A DNA stretch of 64,000 nt from Byssochlamys sp. IMV 00236 (lineage: Eukaryota; Ascomycota; Eurotiomycetes; Eurotiales; Thermoascaceae), in assembly GCA_001931875.2 (NCBI GenBank), contig MSJH02000820.1:124001-188000 (forward strand), in the 5' to 3' direction. Made by a program: the position numbers and the translations under genes. Position 1 is the stretch's first letter. Each line of letters opens with the position of its first letter. The notes under the pieces are model-generated. The model had not been told where the DNA came from. It searched no databases and saw only the letters and a list, made by a program, of their open reading frames with translations. Below, in pieces: positions 1 to 11,910 of this stretch.

Positions 1-615
1 CAGTGGGATCTCCTTGCGGGCGACGTCTTCAGGCTTGAGCTCATTCAAGTATGTTCCAACAAATCCTCCGAACAAGGTTGCAGCCACATTATCGGGGTGT
101 CGCTCTACACAGCGTGGAAAACCATGGGTTAGTCACAGTGTCCTTCGAAAAAAAGTTGAAGATGGGCAGATCCAAGCCATCGACGTACCGATCATCAAGC
201 AGTAGTCCAGTAACCGCTCTTTGCTCAGTCCTAGTCGACCGACTTCATTGCCCAGCATGACCCCTGCTACGACCGCAGTGCCTGACGAACCCAGCCCTCG
301 ACTCAGCGGAATGGGATTTACAATGTGAACGTGGGTTTCCACGGGAAACGCTCGCTGCTCATGACATCGCAGAACATAGAGGGCTACGCGCGTGATCAGG
401 TTGACCTCCGGGTCCAAGCTGATCTGCTCCGTGCTCCCACTCTGGTCCTCATATGTGATCACGCAGTTGAGCGGTTGCGACGACGTCTTCTTCGAGGAGT
501 CCACGGTCACATGGAGTTCCATATACAGCGACAGGGCCAGACCGATGACATCGAAGCCAGGTCCGATATTGGCGGACGAGCATGGCGTCCGCAGTGTGAA
601 GGAGGAGCGACTCAT
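1..615 (-). CDS. thr1: Homoserine kinase (3' end beyond window)
   Basis: GHMP-family kinase that phosphorylates homoserine with ATP in threonine biosynthesis (cytosol). Exon 1 is 615-189 and begins MSRSSFTLRTPCSSANIGPG, with the family's early ANIGPGFD segment near residues 15-22. The glycine/serine-rich ATP loop PLSRGLGSSGTAVVAG lies near residue 105. A GT-AG intron at 188-105 (84 nt, donor GTACGT) joins MI to the conserved ERHPDNVAA motif in exon 2 (104-1), which runs off the left edge, so the C-terminal half is missing. The open frame reading straight through the donor loses all homology, which supports the intron. It is divergent from the CorA gene across about 1.5 kb. Confidence 0.93.
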
Positions 616-2159
616 TCTGGCTTGATGACCGTCCCGGATCTAGAAGTTCGGGCGTTGATTTTCTGCGATTGCGGCGGGGGACGTCAAAGGAGGGGTTGAA
701 AGAAAAAGGCGATCAGGACGTCCAGCCGATTTCTGTGCTTCCTCGCTCTCTCTCTCTATTATTGCTGATGGGCTTTCCCCGGACCTGATCTCTCAATGTC
801 TTGGGATAGAGAGACAAAGGTCGGTCCTTTTGCTACCAGTATGACTCCAAAGTGTGCTCTTGGCGCTCCAAAGCCAAATCGGGTGGATCTGGCGGTGCAG
901 TTGAAGTCAGGCTAATAACTAGGAATTACGCGACGACAATAATATATGACCTGCACACAGATGGAGTCGATTGATTCTGCGCATGCATCACATCTTGAGG
1001 ATCTCCCCCGTCGATAAAGGACCATATGCACCACCAACAATAATGATACATTCCTCTGCGCAGGAACCCGGATGTCTCAGGCGAACAGACAATTAATTAT
1101 ACCGCGGAAATCCAGCAGAGTCTACCTAGATGAGCCGTGGCTGAGGAAAGTCGTGGAAATTTCGCTTCTAATAATAATGGTTATTCTATTTCTTGTCCCC
1201 CTCTTTCCTTTCTGTCTAAGTTAAAAATCTGGACCAAAAAAAAAAAAAGAACTCGCTATATTAATATTATTGAAGGGCCCATCCGCCCACTAAGCCAGCT
1301 TGGGCGCCCGATGTGACTTTGGCCTCCAAACTTGTGGCCCCTCGCTTGCGCTGCCGTGCGCTGTTATAATATTAGCTCTTTTCCTTTTCCCTGCTTTTCT
1401 CTCCTTCCCCATCCAACACGCCGTCAAGGTGATTATCACCCTGTCGCATCTTCTTCTTCTTCTCTCTTTTTTCTCCCCCGTCTTCAACAATTCAAATTCT
1501 GTCGTTTCGATCAGGACTCGCGCCCGTTGAGTTCCCGGTTTTCTTCAGAGGGGTGTAGCCACTGATCTTGACTGATCTCGATCGACGTTTCGGACGAGGA
1601 GCGGTCAGGGAAATCTGTGGGAAAGTCCCTCACCACCACCGAAACACGCGTTGTTAGTTGCCAATTGATATTTCACGTTTATCGCGGGCAATATCGTGAC
1701 GGCTTTATTGCTGGAGTCTCAAACCCGGGACTCCCTTCGTCAAAACCAACAACCACTACATCCCTGCGACCCTGGAGCGTGAACGCTCCCCTCGATCACA
1801 CACAGCCAAGTTGGCGGGCATTCGCTTTACCCAGGCTTCCTTCCTCCACCCTCTGCTGGGCCCAAAATTCCGGGTCTTCTTCGGGGGCGACACCAGGCCT
1901 CCATAACTACGGTTTAGCAACAAGAATATTCTGGCACCCGGACGTGTCGCGCAATCACCAGGCCCTCCCCTGGGGTCTGGCTGAAGAAGCTCACGGTTTA
2001 AACGTCCCGGGGGCCCCCCCTACATACACTGTGGATAACCTCATATTGTGCTGGAAATAATCTGTTAACGCTGGCGTGCATCTAACTGCGGCAGCGAAGC
2101 CGCCAGTTCTCCTGGTCGGTTAATTTTGGGTTGCATTTGTGTGCTGCGTCCTTATCACC
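616..2159. promoter_or_regulatory. Divergent intergenic region thr1 / corA
   Basis: No conserved coding sequence is visible. The region holds a 12-nt A tract near 1237, and a TC-rich tract at about 1449-1483 of the sort that sits near fungal transcription starts and probably marks the corA leader. An open frame at 1617-2060 begins with GTG, resembles no protein I know and is not called. Confidence 0.5.
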
Positions 2160-4193
2160 ATGTCGGAATCACCGAGATCGTCCAAGTGCCTGACTCGGTT
2201 CAGCACTCCGGTGCCCGAGTTGGATGATCACCGTTTTCAACTCGATCCTTCAACCGCAGCAGACGTCGGTGCGGAGACCCCACAGAATACCACGCAGCCG
2301 GCATGTGCAACGGACGCGCCAGAGCGTCCCGATCTGCTAAACGTCAATGAAGCTATTCGAACGGCGGGCTCCATCTCTCGCGATTTTGAGCATGCGGTTG
2401 TGGACGATGACAAGTCGTGCCGGGACGTCGATGGGCGCATCTCGATCGACCGTGCGTCGCCTCTTCTGGCAGCTCGTAGATGGAGTCGGAATCAGCAGGA
2501 ACCTCCGACGCGGTCCCGAGAATCGTCGCCTTCGAGCAGATCGTCCTCACCACCCAATTCAGTCGACGCCTTCGCCGATCCGCGTCGCCGCGAGCGCGCC
2601 AACACTCTGGAGAGCCATGCCACTGTCGACGTGGAAGCTATCCTGCAGCGGACCGTGTCTGGAGGCAGCCATGGTCGCCGTCCGACCTTCAGCAATGCAA
2701 GCGTGATCAGACCGGAACAGGGGGATGTCAGGCTGGAAATACCGGAGAATGCCTGCGTCACTCCGTACGAGCAGCCTGGCAGAATTCCGGTCATTGATTA
2801 CGAGGAGCTGGAGGAGTTCGTCGCTCTCAACAAGAAGGCGAAACCGATCACGAGCAGTCGAAAACACAGTCTGAGTTCCCAGAGCAGGACCTATCGGGTC
2901 TTCCACGATCTCAGGCCCAATACTTTCAAGCCCGATCTTCCGAAGATAGTGACACAGTCCTGGGGTCCGGAGCGGTCATCTTCAGAGGCCATTGGGCCTC
3001 TCGACGAGAAGCTTGAGGACATACCCAGCAAGGGTATGGATGACAAGGACCTGCTTGAGAAACTGCAGAATGAAAACGGACCAAACCGCTTCAGCTTCTT
3101 CTCGTCCGAGTCTCAGAGCACAGTGCACGCCTCGGAACTGGGTGACCTGGTCCTGCCAGGAGACACCTTCCGGGACCTCTTCCAGTTGGGCCCGGAGGGA
3201 GGTGTCTGGTGGCTAGATGTTCTCAATCCCACCGAGGCCGAAGTTGGTGCCCTCTCTCGTGCCTTTTCCATCCATCCTTTGACGGCGGAAGATATCGTGA
3301 CCCAGGAAGCCCGTGAGAAGGTCGAGCTATTCAAACAGTACTATTTCGTCTGTTTCCGTACCTTCTACCAGGTGGACAAGACCAGTGAGGATTACCTGGA
3401 GCCAGTGAACCTTTACATGGTGGTCTTTCGCGATGGAGTGATCACGTTCTCCTTCACGGAAAATCCTCACGCCGCCAACGTGCGAAAGCGAATTGGAAAG
3501 CTGCGCGACTATGTGTCTCTCAGTAGTGACTGGATCTGTTATGCCATGATGTAAGTGTGCAAGTTGTGCAAATCAGACCTATGGTTGCTGAATAGTATAC
3601 TAACCATATCCAGTGATGACATTGTTGACAGCTTCGGCCCTGTCATCCGGGAAGTGGAAATCGAATCGGAAGCCATTGAAGACCACGTCTTTGTCGCCCG
3701 TGTCGATGATTTCGAATCCTTCCTGCCCCGCATCGGCGAACTGCGAAAGAAGGTGATGAGCCTGATGCGTCTCCTTGGCGGCAAAGCCGATGTCATCAGG
3801 GGTTTCTCTAAGCGCTGCAATGAGCAGTACTCGGTCACTCCCCGTGGTGATATCGGTCTGTATCTGGGCGATATTCAGGATCACGTCGTGACCATGATGT
3901 CCAACCTGGGTCACTTCGAGAAGATGCTCAGCCGTTCACACGCCAACTACCTCGCGCAGCTCAACGTCACCAACCTTGTCCTGGGAAACCATGTCAACAA
4001 GGTGCTGAGCAAAGTCACCCTGATTGCTACCATGCTTGTCCCGATGAATCTCATCTGTGGTCTGTGGGGCATGAACGTTCCTGTCCCCGGCAGAGACAGC
4101 GAGAATCTTGGCTGGTTCTTTGGTATTGTTGGCATCCTTGGACTAATTGTCGTCGTCAGCACCATTGCTGCTCGATGGCTCAAGCTGATGTGA
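2160..4193 (+). CDS. CorA-family Mg2+ transporter (ALR/MNR2 type)
   Basis: Divalent-cation channel of the CorA/Alr/Mnr2 family, in plasma or vacuolar membrane, moving Mg2+ into the cytosol. Two exons, 2160-3550 and 3614-4193, give 656 aa. The intron (3551-3613, GTAAGT...CAG with a CTAAC branch point) joins AM to IDDIVDSFGP. The first ~330 residues are a Ser/Pro-rich cytosolic extension usual for fungal members; then comes the CorA soluble domain and two C-terminal membrane segments. The signature GMN is visible in LICGLWGMNVPVPG at about residue 617, at the end of TM1; TM2 is GWFFGIVGILGLIVVV. The start chosen is the ATG in caccATGtcg; the frame is open upstream only to a GTG. Which of the Alr or Mnr2 branches it belongs to cannot be told by eye. 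Confidence 0.92.
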
Positions 4194-5051
4194 CTACATG
4201 GCAGCATTCAGCAACGCGATTACAAGTATTTGCTGCTTCTTCCGCTCTGTTTGGATGTCTGCTCTTATATATCAATTGGATTCTTTCTTTTGTCCGTCGG
4301 GAAGTTCGACTTCTCTCACCCTTGCATGATGTTTAGGCGTCTGATTACTGTACTGTACTGTTCCGTGTCAATACATACTCTCCATATATATACATTGCCA
4401 ATACATAGTCGACTCGGTCAGACATACCAGGCAAAATCAATGCAGTTCAAAATTGGTTTGAATGCAGTGTGTAATTATTAGCATTTCCAGTAATTTTACA
4501 AGGAACTTTCCCATGCTGGAATAAACTCGTGGATTCACCGCGTGAGGTGCTGACAGACGTTGCGTCGAATCTACTTCTCTACAGCAGCAAACTCAGACAA
4601 CTTTGCGGGTCAAGTAAGAACACCATTGGAATTGGAGATGTCCCTTTGGCATGAATATCGTTTCTAGAGTAATTTGAATCTTAAGAAAGTGGACCCCTTT
4701 CATCGTTGTTCAAGCACCATTGGCTGTGGCGCAGCTCTGATGAGACGGAGGTCGGAGATGGGAGGCGATCGTTTTCTAGACTTCCAACGAATGTGAAGCG
4801 CCTCAGACTGCAAATGGCCCTGGCGCTCTTTATCTCTCTGTTGGCCTCCTCTGCAGTCCTGCTGCAAAAGTGAAAATAAGCAGTTGGATGTCCTGATATC
4901 TCAAATTGAGCAACACTGCAATCACTCATCTGCGTCTGGGGACAGCTCCCCTTCCACGTGCCAACGCTTCACCCCGGATTCCGAGCACCAGGTTGTCCAC
5001 GACGTTGATCTTCAGCCTCACCCCGGTTGATACTGACGCACTACATCCTCG
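4194..5051. other. Intergenic region corA / mid1
   Basis: Contains the corA 3' UTR (AT-rich, TATATATA near 4385) and the mid1 promoter and leader. No supported gene. Confidence 0.5.
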
Positions 5052-7018
5052 ATGGGGATGCAATTCCCCAGGCTCACCCCGCTGCAGTCTCGGTTTGCTG
5101 CGACCTTTACCGCCACTCTCTTCCTCGTCCTCCTCTATCTAATCTTCTCCAGTCCCCGCTTCGCATACGCCGCCGACATCTCCTCTTCTATCGCAGAGAC
5201 AGACCACAACTATCCGATCTCGATAGGCTCGTTGTCCGATGGGATTGGGGAGGAAAGGATATGGCTTGAGCTGGGTGACTTCGACGACGTCTTGGAGGAA
5301 GATGAAGCACCGCAGCTGGCCATAGTTCGGAGAGCTCCTCAGGGAGTCACTGCTCTGGGGAACAATCAGTTCAAACAAAACAACATCAACCAAGGAGAAA
5401 CACAATACTTCGTCTTTCCAAAGGAGGCTGTGGCTGGCCCAAAGTCTCCAAAGCCGAAAGGGCTTCCCCCATTCGAACCGGCTCCAAACGATGATAGTGA
5501 CCAGGTCGACCTCCGTGAATTGAAACGGCGCGATGACGAACTTGACAAACGTTCAACGACGGTGTATATCTCGATGACCACCTGCTCACAACCCAGTGGT
5601 AACAAGAGCGATCCCGACAGCGGATACACGCCGCCCCAGCTCCAGGTTTACATCTCCCGATCCGAATCGCTGCAGAAACCGGGGCCTTCAGTCGATAATT
5701 CGAGCCAGGTCCAATACGATGCGGACGGTGGATACATGGGAGTCGCTATGCAGGCTGACGGGGACGTTTACCTCTCTGTGTCGGCACCCAATGCGACGGG
5801 GTATTCTGGAATATATACGTACGAAATCGCTGCGTCCATCGATGCCTATTTCCACAGTGTGGTGGAGGATGATCCCTTTCTTTACTTCGTCGATGGCGAT
5901 ATCAGTGCCGCCCTTCTTGTGACGAATAACGTTACCGAGTCAGCGTCGGATTCTGAGAATTACAAGCAATGGATGAACATCACTCCGCCGTATACAGTCT
6001 TTGCGAGCAACACCAACGACACGTCTATAATTGGTATGCAAAAGTCGTACTGTGCGCTGGATCAATTTGCGCAGATCAGGAAGAGCAGCAACAACGTCGA
6101 GGTGGGAATGACGAACAGAGGCTTGGGAAATAAGCCGAAAGAGCAGTTCTACATCACCGGTCTGAATCGCAGTTCGACATACTATGGTATCCTTGCTATG
6201 GATGGCAATTCGACCAGTTCAGGAAACGGGATCATCGGCGGAGGAGGAAAGGTCTGGCGGCCAATGAACTTCTCCACCAAAGCAGGCATGTACTCCTCGA
6301 TCATGCGTCTATATTGTCGAACCTCACTGACCGTCTGATAGATGACAACTGCGCTGTTTTGTTCAACCTCTCATTCTGCTCAGAGGTCGCCTATGCCGTC
6401 CCCTCCAACCCATCACTCAATGTCGCTGAACTCACCGACATCTACGACAGCTACGCTGCCTCCCTGTACAAGAACTTCTCCTATTCTCTACAGCAGATCC
6501 AGTGCAACGCCTCTGCCGACTCAGCATACTCACTCGCCGTCGGCTGCGACGACTGCGCTGCAGCCTACAAACAATGGCTCTGCTCAGTCACCATCCCCCG
6601 ATGTGCCGATTTCTCAAACGACGCAAGTTTCCTACGCGTCCGAAACGCAGCCCAGCCCTTCCTCAACGGCACCCAAATCCCCAGCGACAGCCCTCTCGTG
6701 CAATCGCCAGTGGAGAGTCGATCCCGCAATCCTTTAATCGACAGCCAAATCCGACCAGGTCCCTACAAAGAGGTCCTACCCTGCCAGGACCTCTGCTGGG
6801 ACCTCGTCCGGTCCTGTCCCTCCAACCTGCAATTCTCTTGTCCAGTAGGCCGAGCCCTGAATGCCTCCTACGGCTACCGCGACCCGAACGGAGATATCAC
6901 ATGCAGCTATCTCGGCGCAGCGTACTATCTCAATCATTCTTGGAGTTTCCGCTCTCAGGCCTTGGTTTCTCTTTATACTGTGGCTATTTTCTGGACAGTC
7001 ATTTGGGCGTTTGTGTGA
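5052..7018 (+). CDS. mid1: Mid1 stretch-activated calcium channel subunit
   Basis: Regulatory subunit of the Cch1-Mid1 high-affinity Ca2+ influx system. Two exons, 5052-6285 and 6342-7018, give 636 aa. The N-terminus has a signal peptide or anchor (TATLFLVLLYLIFSS, then FAYAAD). The ectodomain has many N-glycosylation sequons, and the conserved cysteine-rich C-terminal region includes CAVLFNLSFCSEVAYAVPSN and CDDCAAAYKQWLCS; a hydrophobic tail ends in IFWTVIWAFV. The intron 6286-6341 (56 nt) begins GCATGT after GCAG and ends TAG. Only this GC-AG splice keeps the frame, giving KADDNCAVLF; a nearby GT donor (GTACTC) gives a stop. An in-frame second ATG lies two codons after the chosen start. 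Identity is inferred from the characteristic C-terminal domain. Confidence 0.9.
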
Positions 7019-7689
7019 AGAAGTTATTTTTTTTTTTTCTGTATTTTTTCTTTTCCTTGAGTTGGGGAATGGGGGAAAGAGACGGTTCATGAGTAAATTA
7101 GTTATTATTATCATTGCGCCCCCCCTTTTTTTTCTTTTTCTTTTTAGCTATCTAGCGGATATCATACCATGTCATGTTCTTTTTTTTGTTGTTGTTGTTG
7201 TCCCTTCTGACATTGAATAAATACCTACTGTTTTGTGTGCTTTCCCCTTGTCTAGGACGATAGATATCATCGTACATATGTGAAAATGAAATAGAACCAA
7301 CTATATTATAAAAAGTGAGTGTAAACCTCGGTGCTTGTACCTGAAAATATTTCATGTTGAGGTCGTGAATATATAAATATAAATTATGGATTCTTCCTTC
7401 CTAGATATGTCAAGTTTCAAATTTTCCTATTCCACAACGAATCTTAATCTGTAGTATATCTCAGGAGATATCTAGTTATTCTTCTTCTTTAATAATAAAC
7501 GATACAAGAAGAAACAAATAAAAGGAAAAGAAAAAGGGGGTATCATGATTCGTATCCCATCCATCCAACCAACCAACCAGCAAATCATAAAAATAAAATA
7601 TTCTAAAAGCAAACCATACTCCCCAACCAATCAATCATAGTCAAACACCAGAAAACTTTTATAGAAAAAGGAATCCACTTCACTTCACT
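7019..7689. other. Convergent intergenic region mid1 / ess2
   Basis: Two 3' UTRs face each other. The region is AT-rich, with T runs at about 7026-7038 and 7126-7145 and many AATAAA-like signals. No gene seen. Confidence 0.5.
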
Positions 7690-9090
7690 TCACTTCCTCT
7701 TCGGAGTCGGGGTCCACATATTCCTCAACCCGGACGAAGAAGAAGAAGAAGAAAAAGAAGACCCTCTAGGCGTGCTACCTACTCTCTGTAACAATTTCTG
7801 CGCCGCAGGCGTCAATGTCTTTCCCGGCGTACTTCCCCCACTAGGCGTTCGTCCAGAGGTGAACATCGGACTACTCGGGAATCTAGGGACAGGGGTCTTG
7901 ATTTCGCGAGCTGTTTTCTCGGCGCGTTTGGTGCGTGCGGCGCTCTCGACCATGCGGTGATGGAGTTCTTCGCGTTTGCGGTTCTCTTTGATCTGGAAGG
8001 GGTTGGGGGTTGAGTCGCTGCTGGTGGTTGAGGTGAGGAGTTTGAGGTAGTGAAACTGGTCGATTTCGGGTTCGGGCTCGTCTTCGTCGACGAACGTGTA
8101 GCCGTTTACTCGGGGTGTTTCGCCGCCCGTGAAGCCGGGTTCAGAGTCCGTACGACGTGGTCGTCCTGCGATGGCGTCTTTGATGGCAGATATGGATGGA
8201 GATGGAGGCACTGCTGCAGCCTCGTTGGATTCAGGACGGAGTCGAGTATTATCGTATATGACCTGTCTCGGGCCCGCGCGAGACGCAGCCTCTGCTTTCT
8301 GCTGGACGGTCTGATGCGTATCCTCCACGCCAGAGGGAGTGAACATGAGGGAGTTTTCCGCGCTAGATTTCCACGCATCAGGTTTAGCTGGCCTGGCGTC
8401 CATATCCGTCGTGATGGCCACCAGTTGCTTATCATTATTATCCGGATTCCGCCCCTGCTCAATCAACTTCTTCTCCTCTCGTTTCCGATGCGCAATCTGC
8501 CTCGCAGTCGGAATCTTATTCCCACTCCACATCCACGCGTAATTCTCCCTCCGCTTCGTATTCTGCCTATCCAACAACTGGTAAAACGACTCGTTATCCT
8601 CACTTGTATATTTCGCCTGGAAGGCACCAAGTCCCATATTCGACACATCAGGCATGTCTTTCCTCGTACCCTCCGTCTGCGCAGTCGATGCGCTCGACAC
8701 AACAGACATGGGCGTATCGCCTCCCCATCCAGCAGGCGTATCGCCCGGCCTTCCTCCTGCGGGAGTCATCGGAGTCATGCTCACGCCGCGTCGACCCCTC
8801 GCGCTACGACCGGGCGTCATAACTTCAGATAGTCTCTTGCCTGCGCTTGCGATCCATTCTTTATCCTTCGACTCGAGGGCGTCGAGGTATTCTTGCTTCG
8901 TTTGCGTTTCGAGTAAGCCCGGGAAGAAGTCGCGAGCGATGATGTGCGAGAGCGCATCGGTATAGGTATCTTCGTCGAGGACGGTAGCTGGTCTCTTGAT
9001 CCGTTTGGGCGGGGGAGGGGGCGGCATTAATGCATTGTCGGATTGGCGTTTGATTAACACCTGCTGGGAAGAGGGCGTTGACGACGCCAT
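7690..9090 (-). CDS. ESS2/DGCR14 family nuclear protein (splicing-associated)
   Basis: Intronless, 466 aa. The sequence has the ESS-2/DGCR14 (Es2, fission yeast Bis1) layout. It begins with basic KRIKRPATVLDEDTYTDALS, then IIARDFFPGL and a TKQEYLDAL segment that are the family hallmark. A middle part follows with SLDKF-type NESFYQLLDRQNTKRRENYAW and then W.NKIPTARQIAHRKREEKKL. The C-terminus is Ser/Pro-rich (repeated TPGG, SSSSS) and ends NMWTPTPKRK. Members associate with the spliceosome in the nucleus, but the biochemical role is poorly defined. The start is the ATG at 9090, beginning MASSTPSSQQVL; the open frame extends 15 codons further upstream without homology. Confidence 0.88.
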   Translation of the reverse strand: MASSTPSSQQVLIKRQSDNALMPPPPPPKRIKRPATVLDEDTYTDALSHIIARDFFPGLLETQTKQEYLDALESKDKEWIASAGKRLSEVMTPGRSARGRRGVSMTPMTPAGGRPGDTPAGWGGDTPMSVVSSASTAQTEGTRKDMPDVSNMGLGAFQAKYTSEDNESFYQLLDRQNTKRRENYAWMWSGNKIPTARQIAHRKREEKKLIEQGRNPDNNDKQLVAITTDMDARPAKPDAWKSSAENSLMFTPSGVEDTHQTVQQKAEAASRAGPRQVIYDNTRLRPESNEAAAVPPSPSISAIKDAIAGRPRRTDSEPGFTGGETPRVNGYTFVDEDEPEPEIDQFHYLKLLTSTTSSDSTPNPFQIKENRKREELHHRMVESAARTKRAEKTAREIKTPVPRFPSSPMFTSGRTPSGGSTPGKTLTPAAQKLLQRVGSTPRGSSFSSSSSSSGLRNMWTPTPKRK

Positions 9091-9651
9091 GGTAATTTGG
9101 AATGAACAGGAAAGGAAAGAAAAGGAAGAACGCAAAGCGTCGAGAAGCGACGAGAGGAGAGGAGAACCCCTAGATATAGCGACGGGTCAGACAGACATGG
9201 AAAATTAGGATAACTAGAGAAGTCGAGGAGATGAAGTAAGTATGGAGGCTGACAAGGTTCAAGACGGAGTTGAGTTGGTGGCGGCGTCTGCTGTTATCTG
9301 ATTGGCTGGTGCGCCAGTACTAGGAACCCCCGTCCTTTCAAGTTGTTTAATATAGAATAATATAATAATACAGTCATTAAGCTAACTGTCAATTGCTTAC
9401 TGGGATGTATGATTTGAATAATCTATCAATGTTCTTTTTTATTGCTATATGCGACTGTTCAGTGTCCTTTCATAATAAGCCATGCAGTCAACTAGTGGCC
9501 GATTCGCTGGAAATTGCCCAACAGGGTATCTGCGATGAATTTTTGGATATTCTATTTCTGAGGTCATGTGACAACGTGGCCGGCGAATTTCGCCTTCACT
9601 TTGGAGAGCTATCGGCGATTCTCATATAGAGCATGCTGTTCATAGGTAAGC
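9091..9651. other. Intergenic region ess2 promoter / tyrS 3' end
   Basis: Holds the ess2 promoter and leader, and the 3' UTR of the tyrosyl-tRNA synthetase gene. ATAATA-rich DNA lies near 9350-9370. No supported gene. Confidence 0.45.
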
Positions 9652-11101
9652 CTAAGGCTTCGGGTGCTCTGGAATCTCTTGTTCCTTGTTAGCTCCTGGG
9701 TAGCGAGAACCCTTGTCCTTGACCTTCTTCTGCTTCTTCTGTGCCACAGGAGGCGGGTAAGCCTTGAGGGTAATCTCTTGCCACTCAGGGGACGCTTGGT
9801 AGGCTTCGTGAATAGGTGCCATGAGACGGGTCAGGGCATCTGCAACAGCAGGCTTCAGGGTTTGTGGCGTTAACTAGTAAATACCTCAGTTAGTATGCCG
9901 TTTTGAGAACCGGAATTAGTTCAGAATCAAGAAATTGACTTACAATGTCATTCGAATAATCGTCCTTGAGCTTCTGAATATCGGTGTAAATCAAGGGTTC
10001 GGCATCCCGGCGTTCCACACGGAATTCCCTCTTTCCAGCAAGGGCGGCTGCAGGAAGTAAGACAAATTCGACTAGTGCAATAATGCCATTGTTTTCGACA
10101 ATTTTCGGAGCCGCTTGGGATTTGCGGATCTTCTTAGCGACAACCTCAGGCGGGTCAAGGAGATCAATCTTGCTATCTGTTTGACTTTAGTGGCTGTTCT
10201 GGGGAAGAGAAAACAAAAAAGACTAGAAAGAGAGAGTCTTTTACCTTCATCACTGGAACTCATTTTACCTCCACTAAGACCCGCAACCATGGGCGTGACA
10301 AGATGTGCGCGCTATGCCTTTGTTTTAGCTCGCTGTTCAAGATGCTAGCTTGATCGAGACCGGTCTTACCTTTCGATATCCGAGCTTAGGTAGCCACTCC
10401 GTCGCCGCCACGAAAAGCTTCCTCTGGTCGACACCTGTCTATTGTTAGATGGAGTATAAAATAGGAATATGCGGAAGCGCACCTCCTAGCTCAGCATCCA
10501 CATTGAGATACTCCTCATCGAGAACCTGGAGGAGAGGGTAGAGAAGACCGCTCAATGGAGCATTAGTGGACTGCTTGACAATTTCAGCGCCACTCTTCCT
10601 AGCGTCGTGCTCAGAAGTCAAGGCTGATAGGCGGTATAAATCCATCGTGTACTTAGGACTCGTCTGGTATGAACTGCCCAGCACGAACTCGAGCTTCTCT
10701 GTCGACACGCCAACTGCCTCCAGGATTGCTCTGATGACCTTCTCATAATACTTGACACGGTTCTCCACCAACTCCAACGGCGCCTTCAACGAATCCAGGA
10801 ACGCATGGACGTCCGCAAGCAGAATCACAACCTCACATCCCGCAGCCAATAACTGCGCAATCTTAAGTGCCGGTGTGAAATATCCCGTATGAGGTTTTCC
10901 CGTCGTGGCCGTGCCTAATCAACAACAGGTATCATCATGTTAGTCTGGGAATAATGAGGGCTGCTGGTGTGTCATTGACTAACCCCAGTAGACACGCGGA
11001 TTGCGCCCCTCCGCGAGGACGCTCTCCACCAACTCCGGGTTGATGATCTCCGCGAGGTTTTCGCGTATAAGATCGAATCTTGCCTGTGCGGATGCGTCCA
11101 T
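9652..11101 (-). CDS. Cytosolic tyrosyl-tRNA synthetase
   Basis: Class I synthetase charging tRNA-Tyr in the cytosol. Six exons give 378 aa: 11101-10984, 10914-10483, 10434-10370, 10311-10245, 10176-9944 and 9873-9652. All five introns are GT-AG (69, 48, 58, 68 and 70 nt). The HIGH-equivalent is TGKPHTGYF near residue 45. ELGGVDQRK spans the exon 2/3 junction and [20 protein letters not shown] lies in exon 4, with KMSSS as the second catalytic motif. The C-terminal exon ends in a lysine-rich [10 protein letters not shown] tail. Every junction restores the family sequence, so the model is firm. The start [12 protein letters not shown] is the first ATG in frame. Confidence 0.93.
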
Positions 11102-11910
11102 TGTGCAAGCCTGTTAACACTTCTTAACAGAGATATCAAAAACGAGGGGCAACCAAAAAAAGAGTATGGTGCCGCGGGGAAGTCTATTTCTGCCAATGCC
11201 TATGACTCCGCCGGATCATCTGAATATCCGGTCCCGGCGGAATCCGTGGATCGGGGATTATTCTGAGCTTCTTAGGTTGACCATCTGTGATAATGGATGA
11301 ATGATATCTCCAGAGCTTAGAAAATGCACAGAGATCTTGTCAAAGACAGCACGACAAGCTTATTATAACCAACTCTGGTCGAGTCTAATGCTAAATCACA
11401 AAGTAAAAAAACAACCCACACTCCCCCAATCAGCCAGATTCCCACTCTTATGTTTTGTCTTCCTTTCAAGTACAGTTCCAAAGTGCCGCCGGCCAACCGG
11501 GGAGAAGTTCGCGAAATACCCTATTCCATGCCCATTCGCCCCAATCTATGTATGCAGAAAGTATATAAAGAAATAAGGAAACAAGCGAGGGTTTCCAACA
11601 GCCCGCTTTTTCAACCTTTTTGCAAATACTGGACAAAAGAAACCGAGTGACTCTCTGCTTTTAAAGGCAAGAAAAGATAGGAGAGATGAAAAGAGAGAGG
11701 AAGGAAAAGCACAATTGATGACTGAAAAGAAATGGTGCACAACCGCCAAAAGTTGGATGACGCAAAATCACAGATGCAATGCTGAAAGGGAATTCGTGAA
11801 GTCGTATAGTATACCGGGAGTGTTTGAATATGGATATGAGGAGTGAAAGAGGATGAATGAAGGTGGTTCGGATCTGGTGGACTCCAGATGTGATCCGTAC
11901 GCAAAACAGA
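11102..11910. other. Intergenic region tyrS promoter / CRIB gene 3' UTR
   Basis: Promoter and leader of the tyrosyl-tRNA synthetase gene, and the 3' UTR of the CRIB-domain gene. No convincing coding sequence. Confidence 0.45.

Noticed and set aside
1617..2060. 147-codon plus-strand frame upstream of corA
   Set aside because: Begins with GTG and resembles no known protein; lies in the probable leader of corA.
8050..8832. 260-codon plus-strand frame opposite the ESS2 gene
   Set aside because: Shadow frame of the conserved minus-strand gene.
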